Shown here in pieces: positions 35,409-44,107 of a DNA stretch of 64,000 bases. The number at the start of each line of letters is the position of its first letter. Position 1 is the first letter of the stretch. The notes under the pieces are model-generated. The model saw nothing but the letters and a program-made list of their open reading frames with translations, had not been told where the DNA came from and searched no databases. The translations under genes were made by a program, and so were the position numbers. The stretch comes from Azospirillum sp. RU38E (GTDB taxonomy: Bacteria; Pseudomonadota; Alphaproteobacteria; Azospirillales; Azospirillaceae), in contig NZ_FZOI01000002.1 of the NCBI RefSeq assembly GCF_900188385.1, positions 278,542-342,541 on the forward strand, read 5' to 3'.

Positions 35409-36715
35409 ACATGCTCACCCTCAGCCTGGCCTATCTGCGCCAGCGGGCGCTGACTAGCCTGTTGAACCTGCTGTTGCTGGCCCTGGGTGTGGCCACCATC
35501 AGCTTTCTGTTGATGCTGGACCGGCGGATCGAGGATCGGTTGGCCCGCGATGTCGCCGGCTTTGACATGGTGGTGGGGGCCAAGGGCAGCCCGCTGCAAT
35601 TGGTGATGTCCGCCCTGCTGCATATCGATACGCCGACGGGCAATGTGCCCCTGTCGGCGCTGGACACCCTCCGCGCCAACCGGCTGGTGCGGGAGGTGGT
35701 GCCGGTGGCGTTGGGCGATAATTATCAGGGCTATCGCATCGTCGGCACCGAACCCGCTTATATCGACCATTATGGCGGCAAGCTGGCCCAGGGTCAGCTC
35801 TTTGCCCAGCCGATGGAAGCCGTGCTGGGGGCCACGGCGGCGGCCACAGCCGGCCTGAAAATTGGCGACAGCTTTGCCGGCAGCCATGGCCTGACGGCGG
35901 GCGGGGAGGTGCATTCCTTTGCACCCTACAAGGTGGTGGGCATTCTGGCCCCCACCGGCAGTGTGCTGGACCGGCTGGTGCTGACCCCGGTGGCCAGTGT
36001 CTGGGCCGTGCATGAGCATCACCACCACCATCACCATGATGGCGATGATCATGACGAGGATGCTGATGGCGATCATGACCATGATCACGACCATGCCATG
36101 GCCGGGGCGGATCATGATGAAGACCATGATCACGATCATGATGCCAAGGAAGAGGCAGGGCATGAGCCACACCGGGAGGTGACGGCCCTGCTGGTGCGCT
36201 ATGCAACGCCGCTGGCCGCCGCCCGCCTGCCGCGGGAGATCAATACCGGCACCGACATGCAGGCCGCCAGCCCGGCGACGGAAATGCTGCGCCTGCGCTC
36301 CCTGCTGGGGATTGGGGTGGATACGATGAAGCTGTTTGGCGGGGTGCTGGTGCTGGCGGCTGCCCTTGGCACCTTCATCGCCCTTGCCAATTCCTTGCAG
36401 GAACGCCGATATGATCTGGCAATCATGCGCACGCTGGGGGCCACCCGGTCGCGCATCCTGGGGCAGATATTGACAGAGGCCTTGCTGGTCGGCGGGGCGG
36501 GGGCTTTACTGGGCTTTGGCCTTGCCCATCTGGGGATGGTGCTGATGGGTCGCTTCTCCGCCCAGGCGCGTGACCTGGGGCTGGCGGTGCCGTCGGTGGG
36601 GCTGGTCGATCTCTGGCCGCTGGCCTTGGCGCTGGGCACGGCGCTGCTGGCGGCCTTGCTGCCGGCGATCCGGGCCTATCGCGGGGATGTGGCGCGCATG
36701 TTGGCGCAACGCTGA
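35405..36715 (+). CDS. FtsX-like ABC permease with His/Asp-rich loop
   Basis: A 436-residue permease with one N-terminal helix (LTSLLNLLLLALGVATISFLL), a large periplasmic MacB-like domain and three C-terminal helices (FGGVLVLAAALGTFIALANSL onward), followed by the RYDLAIMRTLGATRSRILGQI coupling segment. Inside the periplasmic domain, about residues 203-256, is a run of His, Asp and Glu with repeats of HDHDHD. This is a strong candidate for zinc or other divalent metal binding. With the LolD-like ATPase it forms a type VII ABC system, which usually transmits mechanical work rather than transporting small solutes. Confidence 0.9.
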   Translation: MNMLTLSLAYLRQRALTSLLNLLLLALGVATISFLLMLDRRIEDRLARDVAGFDMVVGAKGSPLQLVMSALLHIDTPTGNVPLSALDTLRANRLVREVVPVALGDNYQGYRIVGTEPAYIDHYGGKLAQGQLFAQPMEAVLGATAAATAGLKIGDSFAGSHGLTAGGEVHSFAPYKVVGILAPTGSVLDRLVLTPVASVWAVHEHHHHHHHDGDDHDEDADGDHDHDHDHAMAGADHDEDHDHDHDAKEEAGHEPHREVTALLVRYATPLAAARLPREINTGTDMQAASPATEMLRLRSLLGIGVDTMKLFGGVLVLAAALGTFIALANSLQERRYDLAIMRTLGATRSRILGQILTEALLVGGAGALLGFGLAHLGMVLMGRFSAQARDLGLAVPSVGLVDLWPLALALGTALLAALLPAIRAYRGDVARMLAQR

Positions 36716-36731
36716 GGGGAGTGTGCAGGTT

Positions 36732-37253
36732 ATGGCTGGATGCAAGCGTTGGGCGGGGTTGGCCCTGGGCGGGCTGTTAATGCTGGCCGGTGCCGGCACG
36801 GCGTCGGCCTTCAAAGAGGTGAAAGACCCCAACTTGGCCGCCAAGGCGAGTGATGCCAACCAGCCGGGCGCCATCCCCCGCGCCACGCTGGGTTGGGACC
36901 GCATCGCCAATGTGCGGGAGGTGGATAAGATCATCAAACAGGTCTCCCGCCCGGTGGCCCTGTTCGGCAAGGACGTGGCGGCCCTGGATGGCAAGCCTTT
37001 CACCGTGGCGGGTTTCTTCCTGCCGTTGGATACGGCGGACAAAAGCCGCAAGTTTTTGTTATCGTCGTTGGCGCCGTCCTGTCCCTTCTGCCCGCCGCCG
37101 GGCCCGGCCGATCTGATCCAGGTGGATGCCACCGATGCGGTGCCGGCCACCCTGGAGCAGATCAAGCTGGAAGGCACCCTACGCCTGTCGGCAGAGGATG
37201 AGAACGGCATCTATTACCATCTGGAGAATGCCCGTGTCGTGCCCACGTCCTGA
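36732..37253 (+). CDS. DUF3299 periplasmic protein
   Basis: A 173-residue secreted protein. Signal peptide about 1-26 (GLALGGLLMLAGAGTASA). The mature part has GKPFTVAGFFLPLD and SCPFCPPPGPADLIQV, a cysteine pair pattern typical of DUF3299, then LEGTLRLSAEDENGIYYHLENA. Function of the family is not established; it regularly accompanies LolDE-like operons. It starts 17 bp after the permease stop and probably belongs to the same operon. Confidence 0.82.
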   Translation: MAGCKRWAGLALGGLLMLAGAGTASAFKEVKDPNLAAKASDANQPGAIPRATLGWDRIANVREVDKIIKQVSRPVALFGKDVAALDGKPFTVAGFFLPLDTADKSRKFLLSSLAPSCPFCPPPGPADLIQVDATDAVPATLEQIKLEGTLRLSAEDENGIYYHLENARVVPTS

Positions 37254-37590
37254 CCGTTTGCCCCTGCTGGCCGGTGCCGCCCTGATCCTGGCCTTGACGG
37301 CTGGCATGGCGCTGCCGGCGGCGGCGCAGGAAATCGGTTGCGGCAAGATGTATGAGAATATGGATTGCGGGATGCCAGACCTGGAGGCCGCCGCCAGACG
37401 GGTGCAAGAGGCGGAAGCCGCCGCCAAACGTGCGGAGGAGGAAGCGGCCGCCGCTGCCGCCAACCCCCAGACCAAGCCGGGGGAATTGCGCCAGCGTGCA
37501 ATGGAGCTTTACCGAGCCCGCATGGCAACGCAGAGCGCCGGGCTGCAATGCTGTCACCCCAACCCGGATGGCAGTTTTTACTGCCATTGA
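37228..37590 (+). CDS. Small Cys-rich periplasmic protein
   Basis: A 120-residue protein, family not recognised. The N-terminal signal sequence ends near AQEIGCGKM (MALPAAA cleavage region). The mature part has CGKMYENMDCG, a charged Ala-rich helix (EAEAAAKRAEEEAAAAAA), then QCCHPNPDGSFYCH at the C-terminus. The cysteine and histidine content suggests metal or disulfide chemistry. It overlaps the DUF3299 gene by 26 bp and closes the putative Zur-regulated operon. Confidence 0.7.
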   Translation: MPVSCPRPDRLPLLAGAALILALTAGMALPAAAQEIGCGKMYENMDCGMPDLEAAARRVQEAEAAAKRAEEEAAAAAANPQTKPGELRQRAMELYRARMATQSAGLQCCHPNPDGSFYCH

Positions 37591-37747
37591 TGGCTCTGTG
37601 CGTTTCCTCCACCGACACCCGGCGGTGTTGCGTCCTCCGGCTCGGCTTCCAGTCGCCGGCCTCCAATCGGCCAAGGGTCAAACCCTCGGCGGATTGGTAT
37701 GATTATAAAAGAGAGTCGCACGTCAAAATTGAATCCACCCGCCTACA

Positions 37748-39278
37748 TGTTTCAACAGAATTGAACTGTCAGTGTTCTGAGCAAAGTAGAAATGTCAGTG
37801 TTGGGGTGGGCCGGGTAACGGAGCCGTAGGCGCAGTGGACCGGCCCACCCCAACATTTGCCGGTTTTGCCTTGGCCGCCGCATGTTTGTCCGCCGCTCCG
37901 GGCCGACCGCGCCGCTTGCCTCCGCGCTTTTCGTAGTGGTTGCGTTCGCTGATGCTCTTGACCGTTGGTGCCGGCATCGCGTCCTGCATCTGCTTCACAT
38001 AAGCCAGGACCTCCGACAACCGCTTGTTCTCCACGATCTCGGCCTGCATCACGCGCTGGTTCTTGTCAAAAATCGTGTAGGGCAGGGCACAACCCTGCCA
38101 GCGAAACTCCAACCGGCCATCAGCAAAGGCGTAGCTATCGACGTATTGCCCTGCCAAACCCCGTGTAACCTCATTCTCCACCAGCATCACCCGCTGGCGT
38201 TCATACGACAATGTCAGTTGCCGACCGACATATCGACGCTCGCGAACACACAGAATGTCCTGTAACCGCCCATCGTCTATCGTCAATGGCCGGTGCATGT
38301 CGTCGGCGCTGGCAGGGGCCACCGCGAACCGTTCATTGAACTGAGCCATGAAACCCGGCAGAAGCGCATTGCCAGCCTCCAGGCTGTCTATTCCCGCCAG
38401 GCGCAGTTCCTTGACCAGCCGGTCCTGCAAAGTCCGGTTCGCCCGCTCTACCCGGCCCTTGGCCTGGCTGGAGTTCGCACACAGAATCTCAATCCCCAGT
38501 TCCGCCAGTGCCCGGCCAAACTGCGTCATCCCCTGGCCGCCCTTGGCATCCTTGCGGGCCACCCGGAAAACTGTGTGCTTGTCCGAATAAAAAGCCAATG
38601 GACGCCCATGGTCGCGCAGATAGGCCGCCAAAATCTCGAAATAGCTGAAGGTACTCTCCGAGACCACAAACCGCAGCGCCATCAGCCGTCCCGTCGCGTC
38701 ATCCACAAACACCAGCAAGGTGCAGGGCGGCCCGCGGTCCTCAAACCAACGATGCTCGCTCCCATCAATCTGTACCAACTCACCCAGGCATTGCCGCCGA
38801 AGGCGAGGGCGGTGAAATTGACGCCGCTGGGCCTTTGTGCGCCAGAGACCGGCCTCCGCCATCCAGTGCCGCAGCGTCTCCCGCGACACCGTAAGACCAT
38901 GCCGTTCGGCAAGCTTCTCCGCTGCCAATGTCGGCCCAAAATCATGGTAATGCAGACGAACCAGCTCCAGCGCCAGCTCGCGAACCCCCTTTGAAATCTG
39001 GTGGTTCGACGGTCGGCCCCGGCCTCGATGGACAATCCCGCCACCGCCATCGCATCGATACCGATCCAGAAGACGCCATACCTGACGCTCACTCAAACCC
39101 AATATCCCAGAGGCGTCCGAAACCTTAAGCTGACCACTCTCGATTTCTGCCAGTACCTCAACACGCCGGACATCCCGATCGCTCATCATCAGCCAGCCCA
39201 TAACAGCCCCCAAAACCGGCCAAAACCGATCCAGAGACTGACATTTCTATCTTGCTCAGGACTGACATTTTAACTTTG
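37748..39278 (-). mobile_element. Insertion sequence, ISNCY/IS1202-like, about 1.53 kb
   Basis: One transposase gene between related ends. Each end carries two copies of an AATGTCAGT-like motif with a CTGAGCAA block between them (37767-37799 and 39237-39267, inverted). Outside lies an 8-bp direct repeat CGCCTACA at 37740-37747 and 39279-39286, a candidate target duplication. The exact tips are uncertain by several bases because the outermost bases match less well. Confidence 0.85.
37795..39213 (-). CDS. ISNCY family transposase
   Basis: A 472-residue DDE transposase. N-terminal helix-turn-helix (VSDASGILGLSERQVWRLLDRY), then an integrase core: LVQIDGSEHRW (first Asp), TLLVFVDDATGRLMALRF, FYSDKHTVF (second Asp) and the glutamate in SSQAKGRVERANRTLQ. 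The C-terminus is basic. The N-terminal start may be M10 (MSDRDVRRVEVL) instead of M1. No frameshift is seen, so the element may be active. Confidence 0.92.
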   Translation of the reverse strand: MGAVMGWLMMSDRDVRRVEVLAEIESGQLKVSDASGILGLSERQVWRLLDRYRCDGGGGIVHRGRGRPSNHQISKGVRELALELVRLHYHDFGPTLAAEKLAERHGLTVSRETLRHWMAEAGLWRTKAQRRQFHRPRLRRQCLGELVQIDGSEHRWFEDRGPPCTLLVFVDDATGRLMALRFVVSESTFSYFEILAAYLRDHGRPLAFYSDKHTVFRVARKDAKGGQGMTQFGRALAELGIEILCANSSQAKGRVERANRTLQDRLVKELRLAGIDSLEAGNALLPGFMAQFNERFAVAPASADDMHRPLTIDDGRLQDILCVRERRYVGRQLTLSYERQRVMLVENEVTRGLAGQYVDSYAFADGRLEFRWQGCALPYTIFDKNQRVMQAEIVENKRLSEVLAYVKQMQDAMPAPTVKSISERNHYEKRGGKRRGRPGAADKHAAAKAKPANVGVGRSTAPTAPLPGPPQH

Positions 39279-39363
39279 CGCCTACACAAAAATTATCAAT
39301 AAGTTATCTTATGGAAAATATTGTCAAATCACAGAATGACACGCAGCATATTTCCGCAAAATA

Positions 39364-40209
39364 TCAGGCCGGTCGGCGGTGGATCGCGCTCAGATGCTCT
39401 TCGCGCAGCAGATGCAGGCGCATGGAAGCCAGACGGTCGCGGCCGTCATTGGTGAAATCCAGCAGTTCCATGCCTTCGCAGATCAGCGGGTTCAGGGTGT
39501 TCCAGAACAGTTGGACATAGTTGGCCCGGAACTCCACCACATCGGCCACGCCCAGCTGGCCGAGCATCCCGGATTCCTGGAACTCCTGCGTCAGGGGTTT
39601 CAGCTTTTTCATGAAATAAGGATCGGAGACCATGCCGATCAGGCGGGCCGCCCGCACCAGGCCGCGAAAGCCGGTCAGGTCCGTCTGATGATCCGGGCAT
39701 GGCGGAAAGCGTGTGTAATCAATGTAATCGGCCAGCAGATCGGCATCCAGGATCGCACTGTCGGCGAAATGCGCCCGCACGAACATCATGCCGCGTTCAG
39801 GCGCATAGGGGCGCAGGAACGCGTCCGTTGCCCCATCGGGCAGTTCCACGCTGGTGCCATCGGGCTGGATCACCACCCGATCCGCCTGATCACCCGGCAA
39901 AAGCCGGCGGTTGAAGCCGATGGCGAACAGCAGCAGGGCGGCGATGAAATGCATGGCCTCATGCGCGTCCAGATCGCCGTCGCGCAGCATCTTGCCCTTC
40001 AGCATCTCCACACCGACGCAGACCACCTGAACCGTATGGTCCAGATTATGGTAAAGCGCGTCGGTGCGGGCGGCATGGGTGGCCCCGATGCGGCAGGCCC
40101 GCAGCAAGGCGGCCCGATATTCCGCCGGTGCCAGCGGAAACAGCTCTGCATAGCTTTCCGACAGGCGGCACAACAGCTTCTCAATCACGATATCGGCTGG
40201 ACGGAACAT
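39364..40209 (-). CDS. HD-domain-fold paralogue without the HD motif (likely inactive)
   Basis: A 281-residue protein that aligns along its length with the next gene (280 residues). Shared landmarks are YHNLDH versus YHDYEH, LKGKMLRDG versus VHGKMLREG, PDGATDAFL versus PPGMTDAYL and RFPPCPDH versus RFPVPDHG. The paralogue's CHDIGY catalytic metal motif is LFAIGF here, so the HD pair is missing, as expected for a pseudo-enzyme. It starts 4 bp after the stop of the intact copy and is surely in the same transcript. Confidence 0.8.
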   Translation of the reverse strand: MFRPADIVIEKLLCRLSESYAELFPLAPAEYRAALLRACRIGATHAARTDALYHNLDHTVQVVCVGVEMLKGKMLRDGDLDAHEAMHFIAALLLFAIGFNRRLLPGDQADRVVIQPDGTSVELPDGATDAFLRPYAPERGMMFVRAHFADSAILDADLLADYIDYTRFPPCPDHQTDLTGFRGLVRAARLIGMVSDPYFMKKLKPLTQEFQESGMLGQLGVADVVEFRANYVQLFWNTLNPLICEGMELLDFTNDGRDRLASMRLHLLREEHLSAIHRRPA

Positions 40210-40213
40210 GGAT

Positions 40214-41056
40214 TTACCCCCTGCCCTTGGCCGTATGTTCCTGCACGAAGACGTGCGACATCAGGCTGGAAATCCATTTACGCCCTTCCAGCGTCACCTC
40301 CAGATAGGACAAGCCCCCCAGAATATGATGGTGGACATGGTTCCAGAAGAAGGCCGGATAGGTGCGGCGCAGATCGGCGGGGGATTTGTTCCCCATGCGC
40401 GCATTGGCACCGATCTCCTCAAATTCCTGATAAAGGGCGGGTAGTTTGCGCAGATAATCGGGGTCGGCCATCTGGCCGATCAGGTCGGCGGCGGAAACCA
40501 GCCCCGGCCAGCTTTCCAGCGCCTTTTCCCCATGATCGGGCACGGGAAAGCGCGTATTTTCAATGCAGGTGCAGACAAAATCGCAATCAATGATGCGGTC
40601 ATCCTTAAAGCGCCAGCCGACAAACAGCTTTCCCCGCTCCACATGATAGGGGGTCAGATAGGCGTCGGTCATACCGGGCGGCACCGTCACCGTATCGCCC
40701 TCCGCATTAATCACAGCCACCGCCCCCCGGTCGCCGGGGCACACCCCCTGCAGATAACCGATATCGTGGCACAGCAGGGCCACCAGATAATTCACCCATT
40801 CGGTGGGGGTGACATTTCCCTCCCGCAGCATTTTGCCGTGAACAATCTCCTGCCCCACCATGGTGACCATGATGGAATGTTCGTAATCATGGTAGGGGGC
40901 GGTGGAATTCACCAGCGCTTCCATGGCCAGCACCGCCGTCGTTGACAAGGCGTTGGTGTGTTCCGGGTAGAGATGGCCATAGACCCGGTGAAAGCCGTCC
41001 AGCAGGCGCGCGACGAACGCATCTATCACCACCTGTCGGGCATCGAACGATTGCAT
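40214..41056 (-). CDS. HD-domain metal-dependent phosphohydrolase-like protein
   Basis: A 280-residue protein with features of the HD/PDE fold: YHDYEHSIMVTMVGQEI (first His), LLCHDIGYLQG (HD pair) and a later aspartate region (IIDCDFVC). Family members hydrolyse phosphoesters such as cyclic nucleotides, but the substrate here is unknown. Start at 41056 (MQSFDARQV) gives a length equal to the paralogue; ATGs at 41098 and 41164 would add unconserved sequence. Followed directly by the degenerate copy. Confidence 0.82.
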   Translation of the reverse strand: MQSFDARQVVIDAFVARLLDGFHRVYGHLYPEHTNALSTTAVLAMEALVNSTAPYHDYEHSIMVTMVGQEIVHGKMLREGNVTPTEWVNYLVALLCHDIGYLQGVCPGDRGAVAVINAEGDTVTVPPGMTDAYLTPYHVERGKLFVGWRFKDDRIIDCDFVCTCIENTRFPVPDHGEKALESWPGLVSAADLIGQMADPDYLRKLPALYQEFEEIGANARMGNKSPADLRRTYPAFFWNHVHHHILGGLSYLEVTLEGRKWISSLMSHVFVQEHTAKGRG

Positions 41057-41176
41057 CACGTTATTCTTTCCGTTCCCCCATGCTGGCGAACCTAACATAG
41101 GCTCGCCTGTCTCTGCCCGCCAATTTCTATGCTGTTTATGGAAGGGGCTATGGGAAAACGCCATCGGCTGGCGGGG

Positions 41177-43087
41177 TCAGCCAGCCGGCCCGATCACCCG
41201 CAAATCCGGCCCCAGCGGAATTTCCAAATGGCAGCGCAACCCATCAGGCGGGAAATCCAGGCTGGATTTACCGCGCAATTCATAGGCGATGCTCTGGCGG
41301 ATCAGGGTGGAGCCAAAGCCGTTCTGTGATGGCGGGCTGATGGGCGGCCCGCCAATTTCCCGCCATTCCAGCAGAATGACCGGCGTACCGCCCTCCTTCT
41401 GCCCCAGGCTCCAGGTCACTTGCAGCCGCCCTTCCGCCTTCAGGAAGGCACCATATTTCGCGGCATTGGTTGCCAGTTCATGGAAAACCAGCGCCAGGGC
41501 CAGCGCCGCGCGGGGGCGTAGTTCAATGGCCGGCCCGTCCAGCATCACATCCTGCGGGGTCTGGGCATAGGGGGTCACCTCATGCCCGATGACTTCCCGC
41601 AACTGTACCCATTCCCAAAAATGCTCGGCCAGCAGGTTATGGGTTTCCGACAGGGCGCGCAGACGTCCCTCAAACGACGACCAGAATCCGTCAATGGTTG
41701 TGTGGCGGCGGCGCGTCTGCGCGCCAATGGACAGCACGGTGGCCAAGGTATTCTTCACCCGGTGGGACAATTCCGCCATCAGCAGGGCCTGTCGCTCCTC
41801 TGCCTGGCGCCGTTCCGTGACGTCGATGATCTGTACCACCGCACCGAAGGGGGCTGCCGTCTCCCCCTCGCCCTCCAGCCCGCCGCTTGGCAGGGGGGTG
41901 ACAGAAAACAGCACCGGCACATTCCGCCCATCCGGAGCCGTCAGCATGGCGGAACGGTCGGTGATTTCGCCGGGCAGCTGACCGTCAGTCAGTTCCACGC
42001 CTAAGCGGGCAAACAGGCAATGCCGGTCGGCATCTATTGGCGCCTGCCCCAGCAGCGACTGGGCCGGTGGATTGATATAGGTGATGGCACCCGCCGCATC
42101 GGTCAGGATCAGACCGGTGCGCACATTGCGGGTGATGGTGCTGGTGATCAGGGCCTGATCGGCCAGCCGTTTATTGGCAAAGGCCAGCTGGTCGGCCAGG
42201 GCAGCGCGGGCCTGGGCGGCATTGCGCTCTGCCTCCAGCATCAGTGCCCGGCCTTCCCGTTCCCGGAAATCGGCCAGCAGGCGGCGGTTCTGTTCCTCCA
42301 GAAATCGCCGCCGCATGATGGCGCGCAGCCGGGCGCGCAGCGGTGCCAGCGGAGCGCCCTGCACATAAATGTCGCTGATACCGGCTTCCAGCATCTCCTG
42401 CGTCAGCTGGCCGCCGGCGACATCCCGCATCACCAGGATGATGGCGGGTGGCAGTTGCGAGCCGCCGATCACCTGGCGGGCAAAATCCAGCCAGCCGCAC
42501 CCGGGTAACCGTTCGGCCAGCAGGATGCCATCCATCGGCATCTGTTCCTGCAGGCGCTGCGCCGTTTCCGCATCGCTGGCGCGCTGTACCAGACAGCCCT
42601 CTTCCAGCAGCAGGGCCTGCAGCTCGCGGGCATCGTCGGCGTTGAAGCCAGCCAGCAGCGCGCGGGGTTGGCGGAACACCGTCTGTGGCAAGACATCCAC
42701 ATCGGCATCCCGGCGGGCATGGCGCAACAGGTTGCGCACGCGCAGCATCAACACGGCCGGATCGGTGGATTTCGGCAGGAAATCATCGGCCCCGCTATCC
42801 AACCCCTCCCGCTGGCGGGCCGGTGTTTCATCCGCTGTCAGGACCAGGATGGGCATGGAAAGGGTGGCGACATGCAAACGGACCTGTCGACACAGGTCCG
42901 CCCCCTGTAGTCCCGGCAGATGATGGTCGACGATCAGCAGATGCGGGACCGTCCGATTCAGCACGCGCAGCGCCTCTTCGGCGCTTTCCACATGTTCCAC
43001 CTCGTATCCCTGCTCCTCCAGCAGAAACAACAGCCGCAGGGCCTGCGTCGGACTGTCTTCCACCAGCAGGATACGTTGTCTTGTCAT
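41177..43087 (-). CDS. HWE-family sensor histidine kinase with N-terminal receiver
   Basis: A 636-residue cytoplasmic hybrid protein. Order: receiver domain (ILLVEDSPTQALRLL, phosphoacceptor in LLIVDHHLPG, LPKS near 105), a second receiver-like region without a clear phosphoacceptor (about 145-260), a coiled coil rich in Arg/Ala/Glu (about 265-320), a PAS domain (GLILTDAAGAITYINPPAQSLLG) and an HWE/HisKA_2 kinase with the histidine in LSHRVKNTLATVLSIG and the N-box HELATNAAKYGAF. Start at 43087 (MTRQRILLVEDS) with AAAGGG upstream. Probably pairs with the receiver encoded 46 bp upstream. Confidence 0.9.
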   Translation of the reverse strand: MTRQRILLVEDSPTQALRLLFLLEEQGYEVEHVESAEEALRVLNRTVPHLLIVDHHLPGLQGADLCRQVRLHVATLSMPILVLTADETPARQREGLDSGADDFLPKSTDPAVLMLRVRNLLRHARRDADVDVLPQTVFRQPRALLAGFNADDARELQALLLEEGCLVQRASDAETAQRLQEQMPMDGILLAERLPGCGWLDFARQVIGGSQLPPAIILVMRDVAGGQLTQEMLEAGISDIYVQGAPLAPLRARLRAIMRRRFLEEQNRRLLADFREREGRALMLEAERNAAQARAALADQLAFANKRLADQALITSTITRNVRTGLILTDAAGAITYINPPAQSLLGQAPIDADRHCLFARLGVELTDGQLPGEITDRSAMLTAPDGRNVPVLFSVTPLPSGGLEGEGETAAPFGAVVQIIDVTERRQAEERQALLMAELSHRVKNTLATVLSIGAQTRRRHTTIDGFWSSFEGRLRALSETHNLLAEHFWEWVQLREVIGHEVTPYAQTPQDVMLDGPAIELRPRAALALALVFHELATNAAKYGAFLKAEGRLQVTWSLGQKEGGTPVILLEWREIGGPPISPPSQNGFGSTLIRQSIAYELRGKSSLDFPPDGLRCHLEIPLGPDLRVIGPAG

Positions 43088-43133
43088 CTTGTCTGCCCTT
43101 TCAGGCTCCGCCAGCGACGGGCCGGCGCCATCA

Positions 43134-43523
43134 TCAGGCATTCGCAGCAACCATGGCCGTGTCAGCGGTGAAGACATGTCCGGCCAATCGCGCCAGATCG
43201 CGTTCAATCACCGGCTTGCGCAGATGGGGGCGATCGCGCCAGCGTTCCGGCAGGCCAGTGGCCTCATATCCGCTGGTCAAAATGAAGGGGATACCCCGAT
43301 CAACCAGCGCCTCGGCAACCGGAAAGACCAGGGTGCCGGAAAGGTTGACGTCAAGAATCGCCCCGTCAAATGCCCCCTCCCGCAACAGTTCCAGGGCTTG
43401 TTCAATGGTGGCGACCGGTCCGACCACGCAGAATCCCAACCCTTCCATCACTTCGGCCGCATGGATGGCGATCAGAAACTCATCCTCAACGATCAGAATA
43501 TTCTTTCCCTGGCCCTGCGGCAT
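43134..43523 (-). CDS. Single-domain response regulator
   Basis: A 129-residue receiver: ILIVEDEFLIAIHAAEVMEGLG, phosphoacceptor in GAILDVNLSG, SGYEATG and RKPV for the conserved lysine. This class is the usual partner of HWE kinases, and it is transcribed just ahead of one. The ATG at 43523 is preceded by a GTG at 43526. Confidence 0.88.
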   Translation of the reverse strand: MPQGQGKNILIVEDEFLIAIHAAEVMEGLGFCVVGPVATIEQALELLREGAFDGAILDVNLSGTLVFPVAEALVDRGIPFILTSGYEATGLPERWRDRPHLRKPVIERDLARLAGHVFTADTAMVAANA

Positions 43524-43693
43524 CACGGCTTATCCCTGGCTTGCCTTGGGCACCCCTGCCCTAAAAACAATTTAAGGCGGTTGGTGTCTGATTTCGTTAA
43601 GCGTTGTGCCTTATCCCGAAAGATATAGGTTTAGGACAGCTGGCAGCCAGCCCACCCGCCGGGAGATTTGCCATCAGGTAACACCGTCCCCGG

Positions 43694-44107
43694 TCAAAGG
43701 TTCAGCGCCATACCGATGGAGGCGGGTGCCGTTGGGGCAAAACCGAACTGAGCATATAGAAAGCGGGCGTCGCCATCGGCGATCAGGCTGACATAGGCAC
43801 CGGCCGGCGCATGGGCCCGCAGATGCGCCATCAGGGCTGCCATGATCTGCTTGCCCAGCCCCCTGCCCTGATGCGCCGGATCAACGGCGATATCGCAAAT
43901 CTGGAAACAACAGGCACCATCGCCAATGATGCGACCCATGCCGACAATGTCGGCGCCATGGCGGACATGCACACCGAAATAGCTGTTGGCGAGGCCGATG
44001 CGCGCCGCCGCCACATCGCGGCGCGACATGCCGGCAATATGGCGCAGGCGGCAGCAATCCTCCGCCCCCACCACCTGCGCCACCAATTGATAGGAAACAG
44101 CCGTCAA
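43694..44107 (-). CDS. GNAT family N-acetyltransferase
   Basis: A 137-residue GNAT protein. Motif A is FQICDIAVDPAHQGRGLGKQIM, with the acetyl-CoA pyrophosphate loop QGRGLG; motif B is FLYAQFGFAPTAP. The substrate is unknown. Its start overlaps the pheA stop by four bases, so it is cotranscribed with the pheA-kdsB genes. Confidence 0.88.
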   Translation of the reverse strand: MTAVSYQLVAQVVGAEDCCRLRHIAGMSRRDVAAARIGLANSYFGVHVRHGADIVGMGRIIGDGACCFQICDIAVDPAHQGRGLGKQIMAALMAHLRAHAPAGAYVSLIADGDARFLYAQFGFAPTAPASIGMALNL

